From contig CBDFGN010000006.1 of NCBI GenBank assembly GCA_965247065.1, positions 4,154,001-4,218,000 of the forward strand: a stretch of DNA of 64,000 nucleotides, read 5' to 3'. Source of the DNA: CBDFGN01 sp965247065 (GTDB lineage Bacteria; Bacteroidota; Bacteroidia; Cytophagales; Cyclobacteriaceae). A program made the translations under genes and the position numbers. This document shows, piece by piece, positions 27,362 to 36,065 of the stretch. Position 1 is the first letter of the stretch, and every line of letters starts with the position of its first letter. The notes beneath the pieces were generated by a model. It was not told the origin of the DNA and did not search any database. It was given only the letters and a program-made list of their open reading frames with translations.

Positions 27362-30300
27362 CTATTGACTGGAACTCTCAAGGCGTTTGAAATAGCGGTT
27401 TACCTCCTTTTTATAGTAGGGATTTAGTTTTACCGGGACGGTCTTAAGAAGTTCAATTTCTTTTTCCTTAGCCTTAATGTATTCCTCAAAAGCCTTAGGA
27501 ATTGATGGCTGATACTCCTGAGCGTGTTGAGCCTCCCGCTCTTGATCAAGCTCACGTTCCCTAAGGGCATCTTCCGCCTCCAAAAGCCGGGTAAGGATCT
27601 CTTTTTGACGCTTGATCGTTTCGCTTGTGAGGTTCTTGTTGACCAGATCGGCTTCAGTTTCCTCCATCTTGTCCACAATCTTATTGATTTCTCCCTTGCC
27701 ACCATCTTCGCCCGTGGCCTCATCGTTCATTTTCCTTAGAGCCTGCCGAAGTCGTTCTTGTTCGGCGGCTAATTTAGCCAATTCTTCGGAAAGCGGTCTG
27801 CCCTGTTTACCGCTTTTCTTGAGGTCCTCTATCTTCTGGTTTAGCTCTTGCTGCAGCTGGGAAAGACTGGGAAGATTACTTTTCTGTGGCTTCCCGCCTT
27901 TTTGAGGTTTGCCCATAGCATCTGCCATTTGCTGGTGCATCTGTTGCAGAATGTCATCCAGCATGATAGCAAGATTGTTTACCGAAGTCATCGCGAATTG
28001 CTGCTTGGCGGTTACCTGGGCTAATTTTCTTTCTTTGATAGCTTCGAGGCTAGCGTCAATATTATCATTCATCATACCTACTTCTCGGGTAATGAACGAT
28101 TGTATTTGAAATACCCGGTTCGCCAGAGAAAGCAGGCTGTCCTCCACAATTCTCGCATCATCCTTTATTTTCAGTTGTTGCTGTGAGAGCTCCACAAACC
28201 TGGGGTCGCTCTGATTGATCTTTCTGAAATCCACCATAAGGTCCTCTTGTGAAAAGGACAATTTTACCAGGTTGTCTACAATGTCCCTCAGGTGGTCCAG
28301 GTTTTGCTGAAGCATGGTCATTTCCATGCCCTGCTGCATCTGCTGAAGCTTTTGAGACATTTGTTTCATTTGGTCCGAGGCGTTCTCTTGAGACTCCCGG
28401 GCTCTTTTCCGCTTATTATTCTCCAGGTTGTCCTGGCTTTTCCGCTGCTCCTGCTTAATGGATTGTTGTTCCTCCGAGGTCTCCTGCACTGGCTGAGGGT
28501 TTTGAAGATCTTGGTTTAATTCCTCCAATTCCTCAAGCTCCTGCTCGAGGTCTTCAAACTCCTGACTGATCTCCTTCTGTTTTTCAAGCAATTCTTCGGT
28601 ATCGTTCTTTTTGTCCCCAGTCTCATCAGCTAGCTGTTCCTGCTCCTCAGCCACCTGATTCAAATCGGTGATGACCTCCTCCAACTTGGACTCAAATTTC
28701 ATTCTCTTGAAAAGTTCGATTGCCCGCTCCAACTCCTTCTCGAGATTCTCTTCATTAGAATTCAATTTTGCAAGCATATCCTGAATTTGATCGACATCCC
28801 GATTTTCCTCTATTAATTTCTGTAGCTCCTCGTACAATTTCTTGGTCTCTTCATCCAGTAGCTCGTCCATCAAGTTCTGTAGCTGCTCGACTTTTTGTTT
28901 CAATTGGTCATTTTGCTCGCTAAACCTTTCTCTTTGCTGATTGAAGGCTTGGTTCATTTCTCTGAGCTTTCTGAGCTCCTCTTCCAGTTCCTTACGGTCT
29001 TTTAAAAGCTCTTCCAATAGTTTTTCGTCTTGCCACGACAATTCCTTTTTGCCTCTTAATCTCTCTTCAGTATCCTCCAGACGCTCTTTCAACTCCTGAG
29101 CCTCTTTTAAGGATTGATCGATTTGCTGCTGCGCATTTGAAGAGGAGGTCTCAATGTTGCTTTTGATCTCGGAGCGCGATGGAACGTGGAATGTATATCG
29201 TGCCGTTCTACTAGACTTCATGCCGTTGATCCCATCATTATCCCACACCTCCAGGTAGTATTCAAGATTGTCGCCTTCGCTAAGATCAAAAGATTCGATA
29301 TCCCACTGGTGAAAATAGCTCTGGGTGTTGCTGCCTTCATTGATAAAGAGATTCACGGGCTTGAAGAACTGATTGGAGCGGGCGTTTTTGACGATCCGGT
29401 GGAATAACTTCAAGCTTGATAGTCCGTAATCATCGGAAATATTCCCGCCCAGGATTATGTATTGATATAAGGGGGTATCCCGGTATTGATCCAAGCTTAT
29501 CTGGGGATACTGGTCCTTGACTACGTCGATAAAATAGCTAATGGGGTCTTTATTCTGGCTGTGGGCATTTTTCAATATAATCGCGTAGTTCTGAGCCTCT
29601 CCAACCCTTCTTTTATATTCAAATAGCTGATCATCAAGCATTTGCAGCCGTACAATTTCTTCTTTTGGTCCAAAACGCAGCGCCATCGAATCAGCTTGGA
29701 AAGTATTGAACTGCCAACTGATCAAGGTTCCTTCAGGTATACGTAGGTTGCCTACATTTTCAAGAAGGTCTACATCCTGGTTTATGTACCGAGGATAGTT
29801 AAGTACCACGTTGAAATCTTTCAGGTTAGGTCGACTCACCATTTCAAGTTCATGCCGTAATGATCTAAAGCCAGCCGCCTCGAAAAAGAAATCAGATTCA
29901 TACTGAATACGCTGATACGTGTATTCAAACCGACCTTGACCCAGATCCTTCATTTTGACCTTGCGTCCCAGTGTATTTATATACGCATCTTCGGGAATGG
30001 TTTCTCCCTCAAACCTCAGGTTTATCGAGAAATCCTCATTCTTGAAAGCCTTCAGATCTTTATTTTCCAGAACGAATTCGAATGGGGCCAACGGCACAAA
30101 TTCCCAGCGGAAATTAATAAGCCGGTTACTAGACTCAGTAAGCAATTGCGGTATGAATATTAGTACAAGCAGAAGAACGCTACCGGGGGCGATCAGATAC
30201 TTGGCATAACGCCGATTTTCATTCATGTCCACAGCTGATGGGAAAGCCACCAGTGAAAGCTGCTTGGTTTTTTGGCGGATACTCGCTGCTATCAGCTCGC

Positions 30301-30664
30301 TTTGGCCGATCCCGTGTAACTGTATGGTGTTCAGCAGCTTATCCTTCACTGTAGGAAAATATCTCCCAATTTGGCGCGCCGCTTCTTCATTGGACATCTG
30401 GCGATTATTGGCCCAGATCTTTATAATGGGGTCGGCCAAAAATATGTACGTAATTCCTATTACGGCAATCACAGAGGCAAAGAACAAAATGGTCCGAGCC
30501 TGAGAGTCGAATTTCAGTCCGTACTCCAAGGAATTAATCAACAGGATCAATGAAAATACCAGGGCAAGAAAAAAGATCGAACCACGTATCAGCCGGTTCA
30601 AATAGAATTTTCGCTTAAAGGCCCTTAGGTCGCGGATAAGAAAATCATAACCAGTGTCTACCAT
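27362..30664 (-). CDS. DUF4175 family membrane protein with long coiled coil
   Basis: 1100 residues. Two hydrophobic segments at about residues 27-75 (SIFFLALVFSLILLINSLEY; TILFFASVIAVIGITYIFLA) and a third near 152-172 (YLIAPGSVLLLVLIFIPQLL) anchor it. A beta-rich ectodomain follows to about residue 500. Then comes a long Glu/Gln/Lys/Leu coiled coil (residues about 505-760), and a second helical region with TREVGMMNDNIDASLEAIKE, ending near LNPYYKKEVNRYFKRL. The layout fits the DUF4175 family of Bacteroidota, function unknown, probably an envelope scaffold. First gene of the block running to the Ig-like lipoprotein. Confidence 0.85.
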   Translation of the reverse strand: MVDTGYDFLIRDLRAFKRKFYLNRLIRGSIFFLALVFSLILLINSLEYGLKFDSQARTILFFASVIAVIGITYIFLADPIIKIWANNRQMSNEEAARQIGRYFPTVKDKLLNTIQLHGIGQSELIAASIRQKTKQLSLVAFPSAVDMNENRRYAKYLIAPGSVLLLVLIFIPQLLTESSNRLINFRWEFVPLAPFEFVLENKDLKAFKNEDFSINLRFEGETIPEDAYINTLGRKVKMKDLGQGRFEYTYQRIQYESDFFFEAAGFRSLRHELEMVSRPNLKDFNVVLNYPRYINQDVDLLENVGNLRIPEGTLISWQFNTFQADSMALRFGPKEEIVRLQMLDDQLFEYKRRVGEAQNYAIILKNAHSQNKDPISYFIDVVKDQYPQISLDQYRDTPLYQYIILGGNISDDYGLSSLKLFHRIVKNARSNQFFKPVNLFINEGSNTQSYFHQWDIESFDLSEGDNLEYYLEVWDNDGINGMKSSRTARYTFHVPSRSEIKSNIETSSSNAQQQIDQSLKEAQELKERLEDTEERLRGKKELSWQDEKLLEELLKDRKELEEELRKLREMNQAFNQQRERFSEQNDQLKQKVEQLQNLMDELLDEETKKLYEELQKLIEENRDVDQIQDMLAKLNSNEENLEKELERAIELFKRMKFESKLEEVITDLNQVAEEQEQLADETGDKKNDTEELLEKQKEISQEFEDLEQELEELEELNQDLQNPQPVQETSEEQQSIKQEQRKSQDNLENNKRKRARESQENASDQMKQMSQKLQQMQQGMEMTMLQQNLDHLRDIVDNLVKLSFSQEDLMVDFRKINQSDPRFVELSQQQLKIKDDARIVEDSLLSLANRVFQIQSFITREVGMMNDNIDASLEAIKERKLAQVTAKQQFAMTSVNNLAIMLDDILQQMHQQMADAMGKPQKGGKPQKSNLPSLSQLQQELNQKIEDLKKSGKQGRPLSEELAKLAAEQERLRQALRKMNDEATGEDGGKGEINKIVDKMEETEADLVNKNLTSETIKRQKEILTRLLEAEDALRERELDQEREAQHAQEYQPSIPKAFEEYIKAKEKEIELLKTVPVKLNPYYKKEVNRYFKRLESSSQ

Positions 30665-30786
30665 TATGTCTTGCCGGGGTTGTTAACAAAAACAATGCAA
30701 CTAATTATACATCTTTTCAGCCCTATAGGTTTTCTATTTTTTGGTAAAGATTTGAATGGCCAATTTTGGAATGGCCTAAGATCTAT

Positions 30787-31143
30787 TTATTTCGGCCCAT
30801 ACTGCTGATCAAAGTACTCAAGAATATGCATTTTTAATAGTTTTTCCTGTTCCAGCATATTGAACCTGGGAAGTTTCCTAATCAATTTCCAATGAGGCCA
30901 TCCGTCCTCATCCAGGCCCTCCAGTTCATAGAAGCCCGAGTAACTCAATACTTTGCAAACTGCTATGTGAATCAAATCTTGTTTCTCTTCCTTGGAAAAG
31001 CGCATTGGGCCTTTTCCCAATTCTTGTAGACCAATCAGGAACAACACACTGTTAAGATCGGCCGGCGTTTTGCCAACAGAGCTTTCCAAATCCTTGAGCA
31101 AAGACTGCCAATGCCGGTCAAGGTCTAAATCCTTTTTTAACAT
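30787..31143 (-). CDS. Conserved hypothetical protein
   Basis: 118 residues, soluble and largely helical, no signal or membrane segment. I do not recognise a named domain. FYELEGLDEDGWPHWKLIRK, rich in aromatics, is the most distinctive block; the N-terminus LDRHWQSLLKDLESSVGKTP and the C-terminus KMHILEYFDQQYG look amphipathic. Codon use looks like its neighbours, so it is probably a real gene of the Bacteroidota set. It sits 122 bp upstream of the DUF4175 gene on the same strand and diverges from the broken comF. Function unknown. Confidence 0.7.
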   Translation of the reverse strand: MLKKDLDLDRHWQSLLKDLESSVGKTPADLNSVLFLIGLQELGKGPMRFSKEEKQDLIHIAVCKVLSYSGFYELEGLDEDGWPHWKLIRKLPRFNMLEQEKLLKMHILEYFDQQYGPK

Positions 31144-31212
31144 ACCCCGGAGGTAACAATCTGGGCGATCATCCTATCTATAGATGGGACCACTAGTAAT
31201 ACGATATAACAT

Positions 31213-31896
31213 GTGAAGATAATTCAGGATTTTGTTTCTATCATTTTTCCGGACTATTGTAGAGGTTGCTTTAACTTTTTGGTTCGGGGTGAGCATTATA
31301 TCTGCACAGAGTGTGCTGGTAGACTACCCAGAACGAACTATCATCGGATCCCGGCCAACGACTTGATGCTCAAGATGATGGGGGCAGGAAAAGTCAAAAT
31401 GGCCTTGGCCTATTTGAAATTCGTCAAGGGCGGTAAGGTTCAAAACCTGTTACATCATCTCAAATACAAAAACTGCTCTGAGATCGGGGTGATTCTGGGG
31501 AAATGGTATGGCCGAGAGTTGGGCTAGGACGGATTTGCCGATCGCTTTGATCTAATAGTCCCGGTTCCATTACATGCTGACAGGATCAAGCGTCGAGGAT
31601 ACAATCAGAGTGAGTCCTTTGCCGTGGGTTTAGCTGAAGGCCTGGAAACCAGAACCCATACAAGGCTACTGAAACGCACTCGAAACACTCCAACCCAAAC
31701 CAGGAAATCCAGATTGCAGCGATGGCGTAATGTGGATGGCGCGTTTCAAATAATGGAGAATGTGCAGGCGGGTCAAAGAATCCTCCTGGTAGACGATATT
31801 GTTACCACCGGAGCTACACTTGAGGCCTGCGTCCTCACTATGGCAGCCGCGGGCTGTGCCAATGTAAGTGTAGGCGCCATCGCCTCGGCAATATGA
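31213..31896 (+). pseudogene. comF: ComF family phosphoribosyltransferase-like protein, split by an in-frame TAG
   Basis: The frame from GTG at 31213 to 31896 reads as one ComF protein except for TAG at 31525-31527. N-terminal zinc-finger Cys pairs are CRGC and CTEC; then FVKGGKVQNLLHHLKYKNCS. After the stop the same frame gives FDLIVPVPLHADRIKRRGYN and the PRPP-type loop ILLVDDIVTTGATLEACV, in the order of intact ComF. ComF aids DNA uptake in competent bacteria. One base change or sequencing error would explain the stop; the N-terminal 104 residues alone would lack the phosphoribosyltransferase loop. Confidence 0.85.
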
Positions 31897-31936
31897 GTAG
31901 CATAGAAAAAAGCCTTTTATCGAATAAAGTTCTTGC

Positions 31937-33160
31937 CTAGCGGTTTGACCCAGCCCGGATCATTGCGCATCTGAAGCCAACCGTTGCGGTTGCAGAATCC
32001 TGATCTAAGAACCTTCGGGTTCCAGGAGACACCCAGTATGCAATGTCATTCCAGGACCCTCCTTTGTATACTCGCACGCTATCCGTGATCAGTGAATTAA
32101 AGTTATTAGGATCCTTGAAAATATTGTTATACTCTTCTTGCCGGTCCAGGAAGCCATTTCGGCGAATCGGGTTGAGGTCGTTCATATCTTGAAACGACAA
32201 AGGACGGTATACATCCTGGACCCACTCGCTTACATTGCCGCCCATATTATAGAGCCCAAAATCGTTGGGCGGATATTCATAAATGTACGCTGTGATCATG
32301 GCCCCGTCGTTCAATTTGCCGGCAATACCCGCATAATCACCACGGCCTCTTCGGAAGTTGGCAAGGAAATAACCCATTTGCTTCCCGTATGGATTTCTCA
32401 GAGAATGACCATCCCAAGGATACAATCTTTTGTAGAGTTGAACTTCATCCAAGTAGGTAGTTCCAATCAGTGCCTGGGCTGCATATTCCCACTCGGCTTC
32501 TGTAGGTAATCGGTAATCCGGAAGTACAACCCCTGTTTCAAGGGGAATTCTCCCGCCCCCTGCCTCCGCACCCTCAAATTCCTCCAAACCTGCTTCCTGG
32601 GCGAGCTTAGAATTCACAAGTGCGGTTCTCCAGGTGCAATAATCGGTGGCCTGTTCCCAGGTTATGCCAACAACTGGAAAGTATCGGAATCCCGGATACC
32701 GTAAATAATGGTTCACGTAAGGGTCATTGAATGCTAATTCCTTGGCCCAAACTGTGGTATCTGGCAGAGAAGATTCATAGTATTCCCTGGATGAGTCAAG
32801 TTTGACATAAAACAGGTACTCCAACCAGTGGATGTTGGCCACTTCGGTTTCGTCCATGTAGAATGAAGCTACGGTTACGGTGCGCTCAATGTTATCTCTT
32901 TTCTTAAAAATGTCTTCCTCAAAAGAGCCCAATACCGTACGACCACCCTCAATAAACACTAGATTAGGTCCGTCAGGTTGTCCTAGAAATTCATTTACCT
33001 GAAATCCATCCTCTTCGTTGAAGGCCAGGCCAGTGGCTGTGCTAGCTCCGCCGGGAGTGGATGCAGTCGGATGTGTTCCTCGTCCAAAAAAACAGGAGGT
33101 TAAAAATACTCCCAGGGCGCCGATATATAGATAGTTGAAAAAGCGCAGACCTTTTTTCAT
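31937..33160 (-). CDS. gldJ: Gliding motility lipoprotein GldJ, SUMF1/FGE-type fold
   Basis: 407 residues with a lipobox (GVFLTSC) after the signal peptide. The body is a formylglycine-generating-enzyme (SUMF1) fold: LPTEAEWEYAA, YPWDGHSLRNPYG, ANFRRGRGDYAGIAGKLND, YEYPPNDFGLYNMGGNVSEW and VYKGGSWND, then GFRCAM at the end. The RGRGDY and GLYNMxGNVSEWVQDVYRP blocks favour GldJ over GldK, which ends its GLYCMAGNVAEW block differently. In Flavobacterium GldJ is required for gliding and type IX secretion. The enzymatic role of the fold is probably lost. It stands alone here, with 36-40 bp to comF. Confidence 0.8.
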   Translation of the reverse strand: MKKGLRFFNYLYIGALGVFLTSCFFGRGTHPTASTPGGASTATGLAFNEEDGFQVNEFLGQPDGPNLVFIEGGRTVLGSFEEDIFKKRDNIERTVTVASFYMDETEVANIHWLEYLFYVKLDSSREYYESSLPDTTVWAKELAFNDPYVNHYLRYPGFRYFPVVGITWEQATDYCTWRTALVNSKLAQEAGLEEFEGAEAGGGRIPLETGVVLPDYRLPTEAEWEYAAQALIGTTYLDEVQLYKRLYPWDGHSLRNPYGKQMGYFLANFRRGRGDYAGIAGKLNDGAMITAYIYEYPPNDFGLYNMGGNVSEWVQDVYRPLSFQDMNDLNPIRRNGFLDRQEEYNNIFKDPNNFNSLITDSVRVYKGGSWNDIAYWVSPGTRRFLDQDSATATVGFRCAMIRAGSNR

Positions 33161-33744
33161 AACCTACTTAGATTTAGGATGGCTTTAAAACTAATAAAAA
33201 TAATTATATCAAAACAATATTATGTATAAAATAATCAAGTGTGGAAAATGCTCCAGAACGGTTTAAAAGGGCCATTCATATAAAGTAAAATGGTCCGGAT
33301 TATTGCCTTTTGAACACAGAATATTTTATACCCACAAAGCAGCTCACAGATTGTGGAGGTCATTGAAAGAAAGGGTTTTCATCCGGTGTGGAAAGGAAGC
33401 CAAGGTTCATTCTCACAGCAGGAGCCAAATGGGCGGTTGTACAGACAACAGCCTTGAAAGATCCTAGTTCACAGACCGCTTCCATAATTGCTGAAACCAC
33501 GCAAACCTAGATCGAAAAATAAGGTTTCGTCGTCGTCGGAACAGACCTTTTCGAAACGGCTCTTTGATCAGTGCCGCTCTAGACAGCCTTTGTAAATCCC
33601 TCGGTTTTCGTGAACTAAAAGCGACAGTTCTTTTCAGAAATGACGGTCGTTAGCCGGAAGCGATTCAATGATTGTTCCGCTTGATACTACTTAACAAAAT
33701 TGGAAATATTAACTAAATTAGGCTCCTTCTTTGAAAATTAACCA
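33161..33744. other. Gene-free stretch with possible coding relic (33310-33590)
   Basis: Near gldJ (33175-33240) the region is AT-rich, as expected for a promoter. From about 33310 plus-strand frames give coherent peptide stretches: EYFIPTKQLTDCGGH and QIVEVIERKGFHPVWKGSQG in different frames, then FILTAGAKWAVVQTTALKDP ending ASIIAETTQT before a stop. GFVVVGTDLFETAL follows another stop. This looks like a decayed gene with frameshifts and stops. I do not recognise the parent. Otherwise nothing is seen. Confidence 0.35.
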
Positions 33745-35385
33745 ATGAATTGCAAGTCCCTAACTCCATTGGTTTGGGTAATACTTCTTGGATGTCAACC
33801 CCAACATAAAATAGAGAATGCAAAAACGGATCAATCCTTCGAATCCGATTCCAAACTTCAGAAGTATACCAGCTTCAAGCTTACAACTGACCTGACGGTT
33901 CTTTCTGAGAATCAAAAAAAGATGATCCCGATTCTCATCGACGTGGCTCAAATCATGGACGACTTGTTTTGGAATGAAGCATTTGGAAACAAGCAAACCC
34001 TGTTGCAGGAAATCACTGACCCTGTCGACCAACGATTTGCCGAAATTAATTATGGGCCCTGGGATAGGCTCGACGGAAACAAACCGTTTCTGCCAAATTT
34101 TGGAGCTAAACCACCCGGCGCTAATTTTTATCCCCAGGATATGACTAAGGATGAGTTCGAGCGGGCCCAACTTGAGGATAAACGAAGCCTTTATACGTTA
34201 ATCCGAAGAGGGGAGGACGGAAAACTGATAACGGTTCCCTATCGCGAGGCCTTTAAGGATCAGGTGGCTCGCGCGTCGGAACTTCTGAAACGGGCTGCGA
34301 CTCTTGCAGAAAATCAGGAATTCAGGAAATACCTGGAACTCAGAGCCGAGGCATTCCTGACCGATGAGTACCGCGCCAGCGACCTGGCCTGGATGGATTC
34401 CAAAACTAATGTTATTGAATTTGTAGTGGGGCCAATCGAAAACTACGAGGATAATTTGTATAACTATAAAGCCGCTCACGAGGCCTACATTTTGGTCAAA
34501 GATCTCAATTGGAGTAGGCGTCTGACCAAATACGCGGCCCTCCTTCCCGAGTTACAGAAAGGGCTACCTGTGGCCCCTGAATACAAGGCTGAAACGCCTG
34601 GAACCAATGCAGATTTGAACGCATATGATGTTATATATTATGCCGGAGACTGCAACGCCGGGCCTAAGGCCATCGCAATCAATCTGCCAAATGACGAAAC
34701 CGTCCAGCTTGAAAAAGGTACCCGACGACTTCAGCTTAAGAATGCCATGCAGGCCAAGTTCGAAAAGATTCTAGTGCCTATCGCCAATGAGGTTATTGAT
34801 CGTGATCAGAGGGATCGGATTAATTTTGACGCATTCTTTACGAACACCATGTTTCATGAAGTTGCCCATGGTCTTGGCATTAAGAGCACCATCAATGGGG
34901 CAAGTACGGTGCGAAAAGCTTTAAAAGAACACTCATCAGCACTTGAAGAAGGAAAGGCCGATATCCTCGGATTATATATGATTACTCAACTGCATGCCCA
35001 AAATGAAATTGACGGGAACCTCAAAGATTACTACACCACGTTCATGGCTGGGATTTTTAGATCAATCAGGTTTGGCACTGCTTCAGCTCACGGCAAAGCG
35101 AATATGATCCGATTCAATTTTTTCCAGGAATATGGAGCCTTTGAGAGGGATCGGGTTGCAGGTACTTACCGGGTAAATTACGACCGGATGCAAGCTGCAA
35201 TGAATGCATTGTCGCAAAAGATACTCATCTTACAGGGTGATGGCGATTATGAAGGGGCGCATCAGTTGGTTGAGAACCGTGCAGTGATTGGATCTCAACT
35301 CGGAAACGACTTAGAGCGGCTAAATCAGGCTGGAATACCGGTTGATATAGAATTTGAACAAGGCCTAGAAATGCTTGGTTTGTGA
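33745..35385 (+). CDS. M49-like (dipeptidyl-peptidase III-type) zinc hydrolase lipoprotein
   Basis: 546 residues. The signal peptide ends in a lipobox (PLVWVILLGC). The zinc-binding site HEVAHGLG is near residue 370 and the second-ligand block SSALEEGKADILGLYMI about 30 residues later, an arrangement of Glu-rich zinc ligands like M49 dipeptidyl peptidases and related Zn-dependent hydrolases. Note HEXXH here, where animal DPP III has HEXXGH. It probably cleaves peptides in the envelope. The stop overlaps the FKBP start (GTGA at 35382), so they are coupled. Family assignment moderately certain. Confidence 0.75.
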   Translation: MNCKSLTPLVWVILLGCQPQHKIENAKTDQSFESDSKLQKYTSFKLTTDLTVLSENQKKMIPILIDVAQIMDDLFWNEAFGNKQTLLQEITDPVDQRFAEINYGPWDRLDGNKPFLPNFGAKPPGANFYPQDMTKDEFERAQLEDKRSLYTLIRRGEDGKLITVPYREAFKDQVARASELLKRAATLAENQEFRKYLELRAEAFLTDEYRASDLAWMDSKTNVIEFVVGPIENYEDNLYNYKAAHEAYILVKDLNWSRRLTKYAALLPELQKGLPVAPEYKAETPGTNADLNAYDVIYYAGDCNAGPKAIAINLPNDETVQLEKGTRRLQLKNAMQAKFEKILVPIANEVIDRDQRDRINFDAFFTNTMFHEVAHGLGIKSTINGASTVRKALKEHSSALEEGKADILGLYMITQLHAQNEIDGNLKDYYTTFMAGIFRSIRFGTASAHGKANMIRFNFFQEYGAFERDRVAGTYRVNYDRMQAAMNALSQKILILQGDGDYEGAHQLVENRAVIGSQLGNDLERLNQAGIPVDIEFEQGLEMLGL

Positions 35386-36065
35386 GATGGGTTTCTTTTA
35401 GTTTCTTTAATGTGATCCTGTTGCTTCAGTTGCAGGCAAGGGCTCAGTGTGATGGTTGTAAGTTAAAAATCGAGGAGGAGCCTGATCTGTGTTATGTAAA
35501 TTCCGATTTCGATGGCTACTGTGCCGCTTTTAATGACGGTGTTCCCTCCTTCGCATTGGTTTCGGGGAAGAAATCCAGGACCATTCCTTTGGAGGTGCTA
35601 CCTAAGCCGGAACTGAATTACTTTCTGAAATTGACGAGAAGCCGAGATCTGAAGCTTTCGGCAATGGACTTGCTGTTCATCCAGGAGGCCCTGAAGGTTT
35701 GGGAATTAGAAGGAAGGAAAATCGGGTATCAACTTACATCCAGCGGACTCGGAATAAAGATTATTCGCCAGGGTCCAGGTTCCTATCCACAACCAGGCGA
35801 AAAGATAAAGGTGCACTACGCCGGCTACCTGGAAGATGGATCCAAGTTCGATAGCTCCTTTGATCGCAACGAACCGCTAACCTTCGTCCTGGGAATGGGT
35901 AAAGTTATAAAGGGTTGGGATGAAGGTATTGCTCTACTGAACAAAGGGGCCAAGGCTTATTTGAAAGTGCCCCCTGAATTAGGCTATGGGACCAGAGGGG
36001 CTGGGCGGGCAATTCCTCCAAATGCCACATTGATTTTTGAAGTGGAGCTCCTGATGGATCATTGA
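35382..36065 (+). CDS. FKBP-type peptidyl-prolyl cis-trans isomerase, exported
   Basis: 227 residues, GTG start overlapping the upstream stop by GTGA. A signal peptide (SFFNVILLLQLQARA) precedes a short Cys-rich region (CDGCKLKIEEEPDLC). The C-terminal FKBP domain, from about residue 115, is complete: KIKVHYAGYLEDGSKFDSSF, GMGKVIKGWDEGIALL, LGYGTRGAGRAIPPNATLIF. It isomerises prolyl bonds of exported proteins, probably in the periplasm. Coupling to the M49-like lipoprotein suggests one envelope-protein module. It converges on the AsmA-like gene with no gap. Confidence 0.92.
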   Translation: MRWVSFSFFNVILLLQLQARAQCDGCKLKIEEEPDLCYVNSDFDGYCAAFNDGVPSFALVSGKKSRTIPLEVLPKPELNYFLKLTRSRDLKLSAMDLLFIQEALKVWELEGRKIGYQLTSSGLGIKIIRQGPGSYPQPGEKIKVHYAGYLEDGSKFDSSFDRNEPLTFVLGMGKVIKGWDEGIALLNKGAKAYLKVPPELGYGTRGAGRAIPPNATLIFEVELLMDH

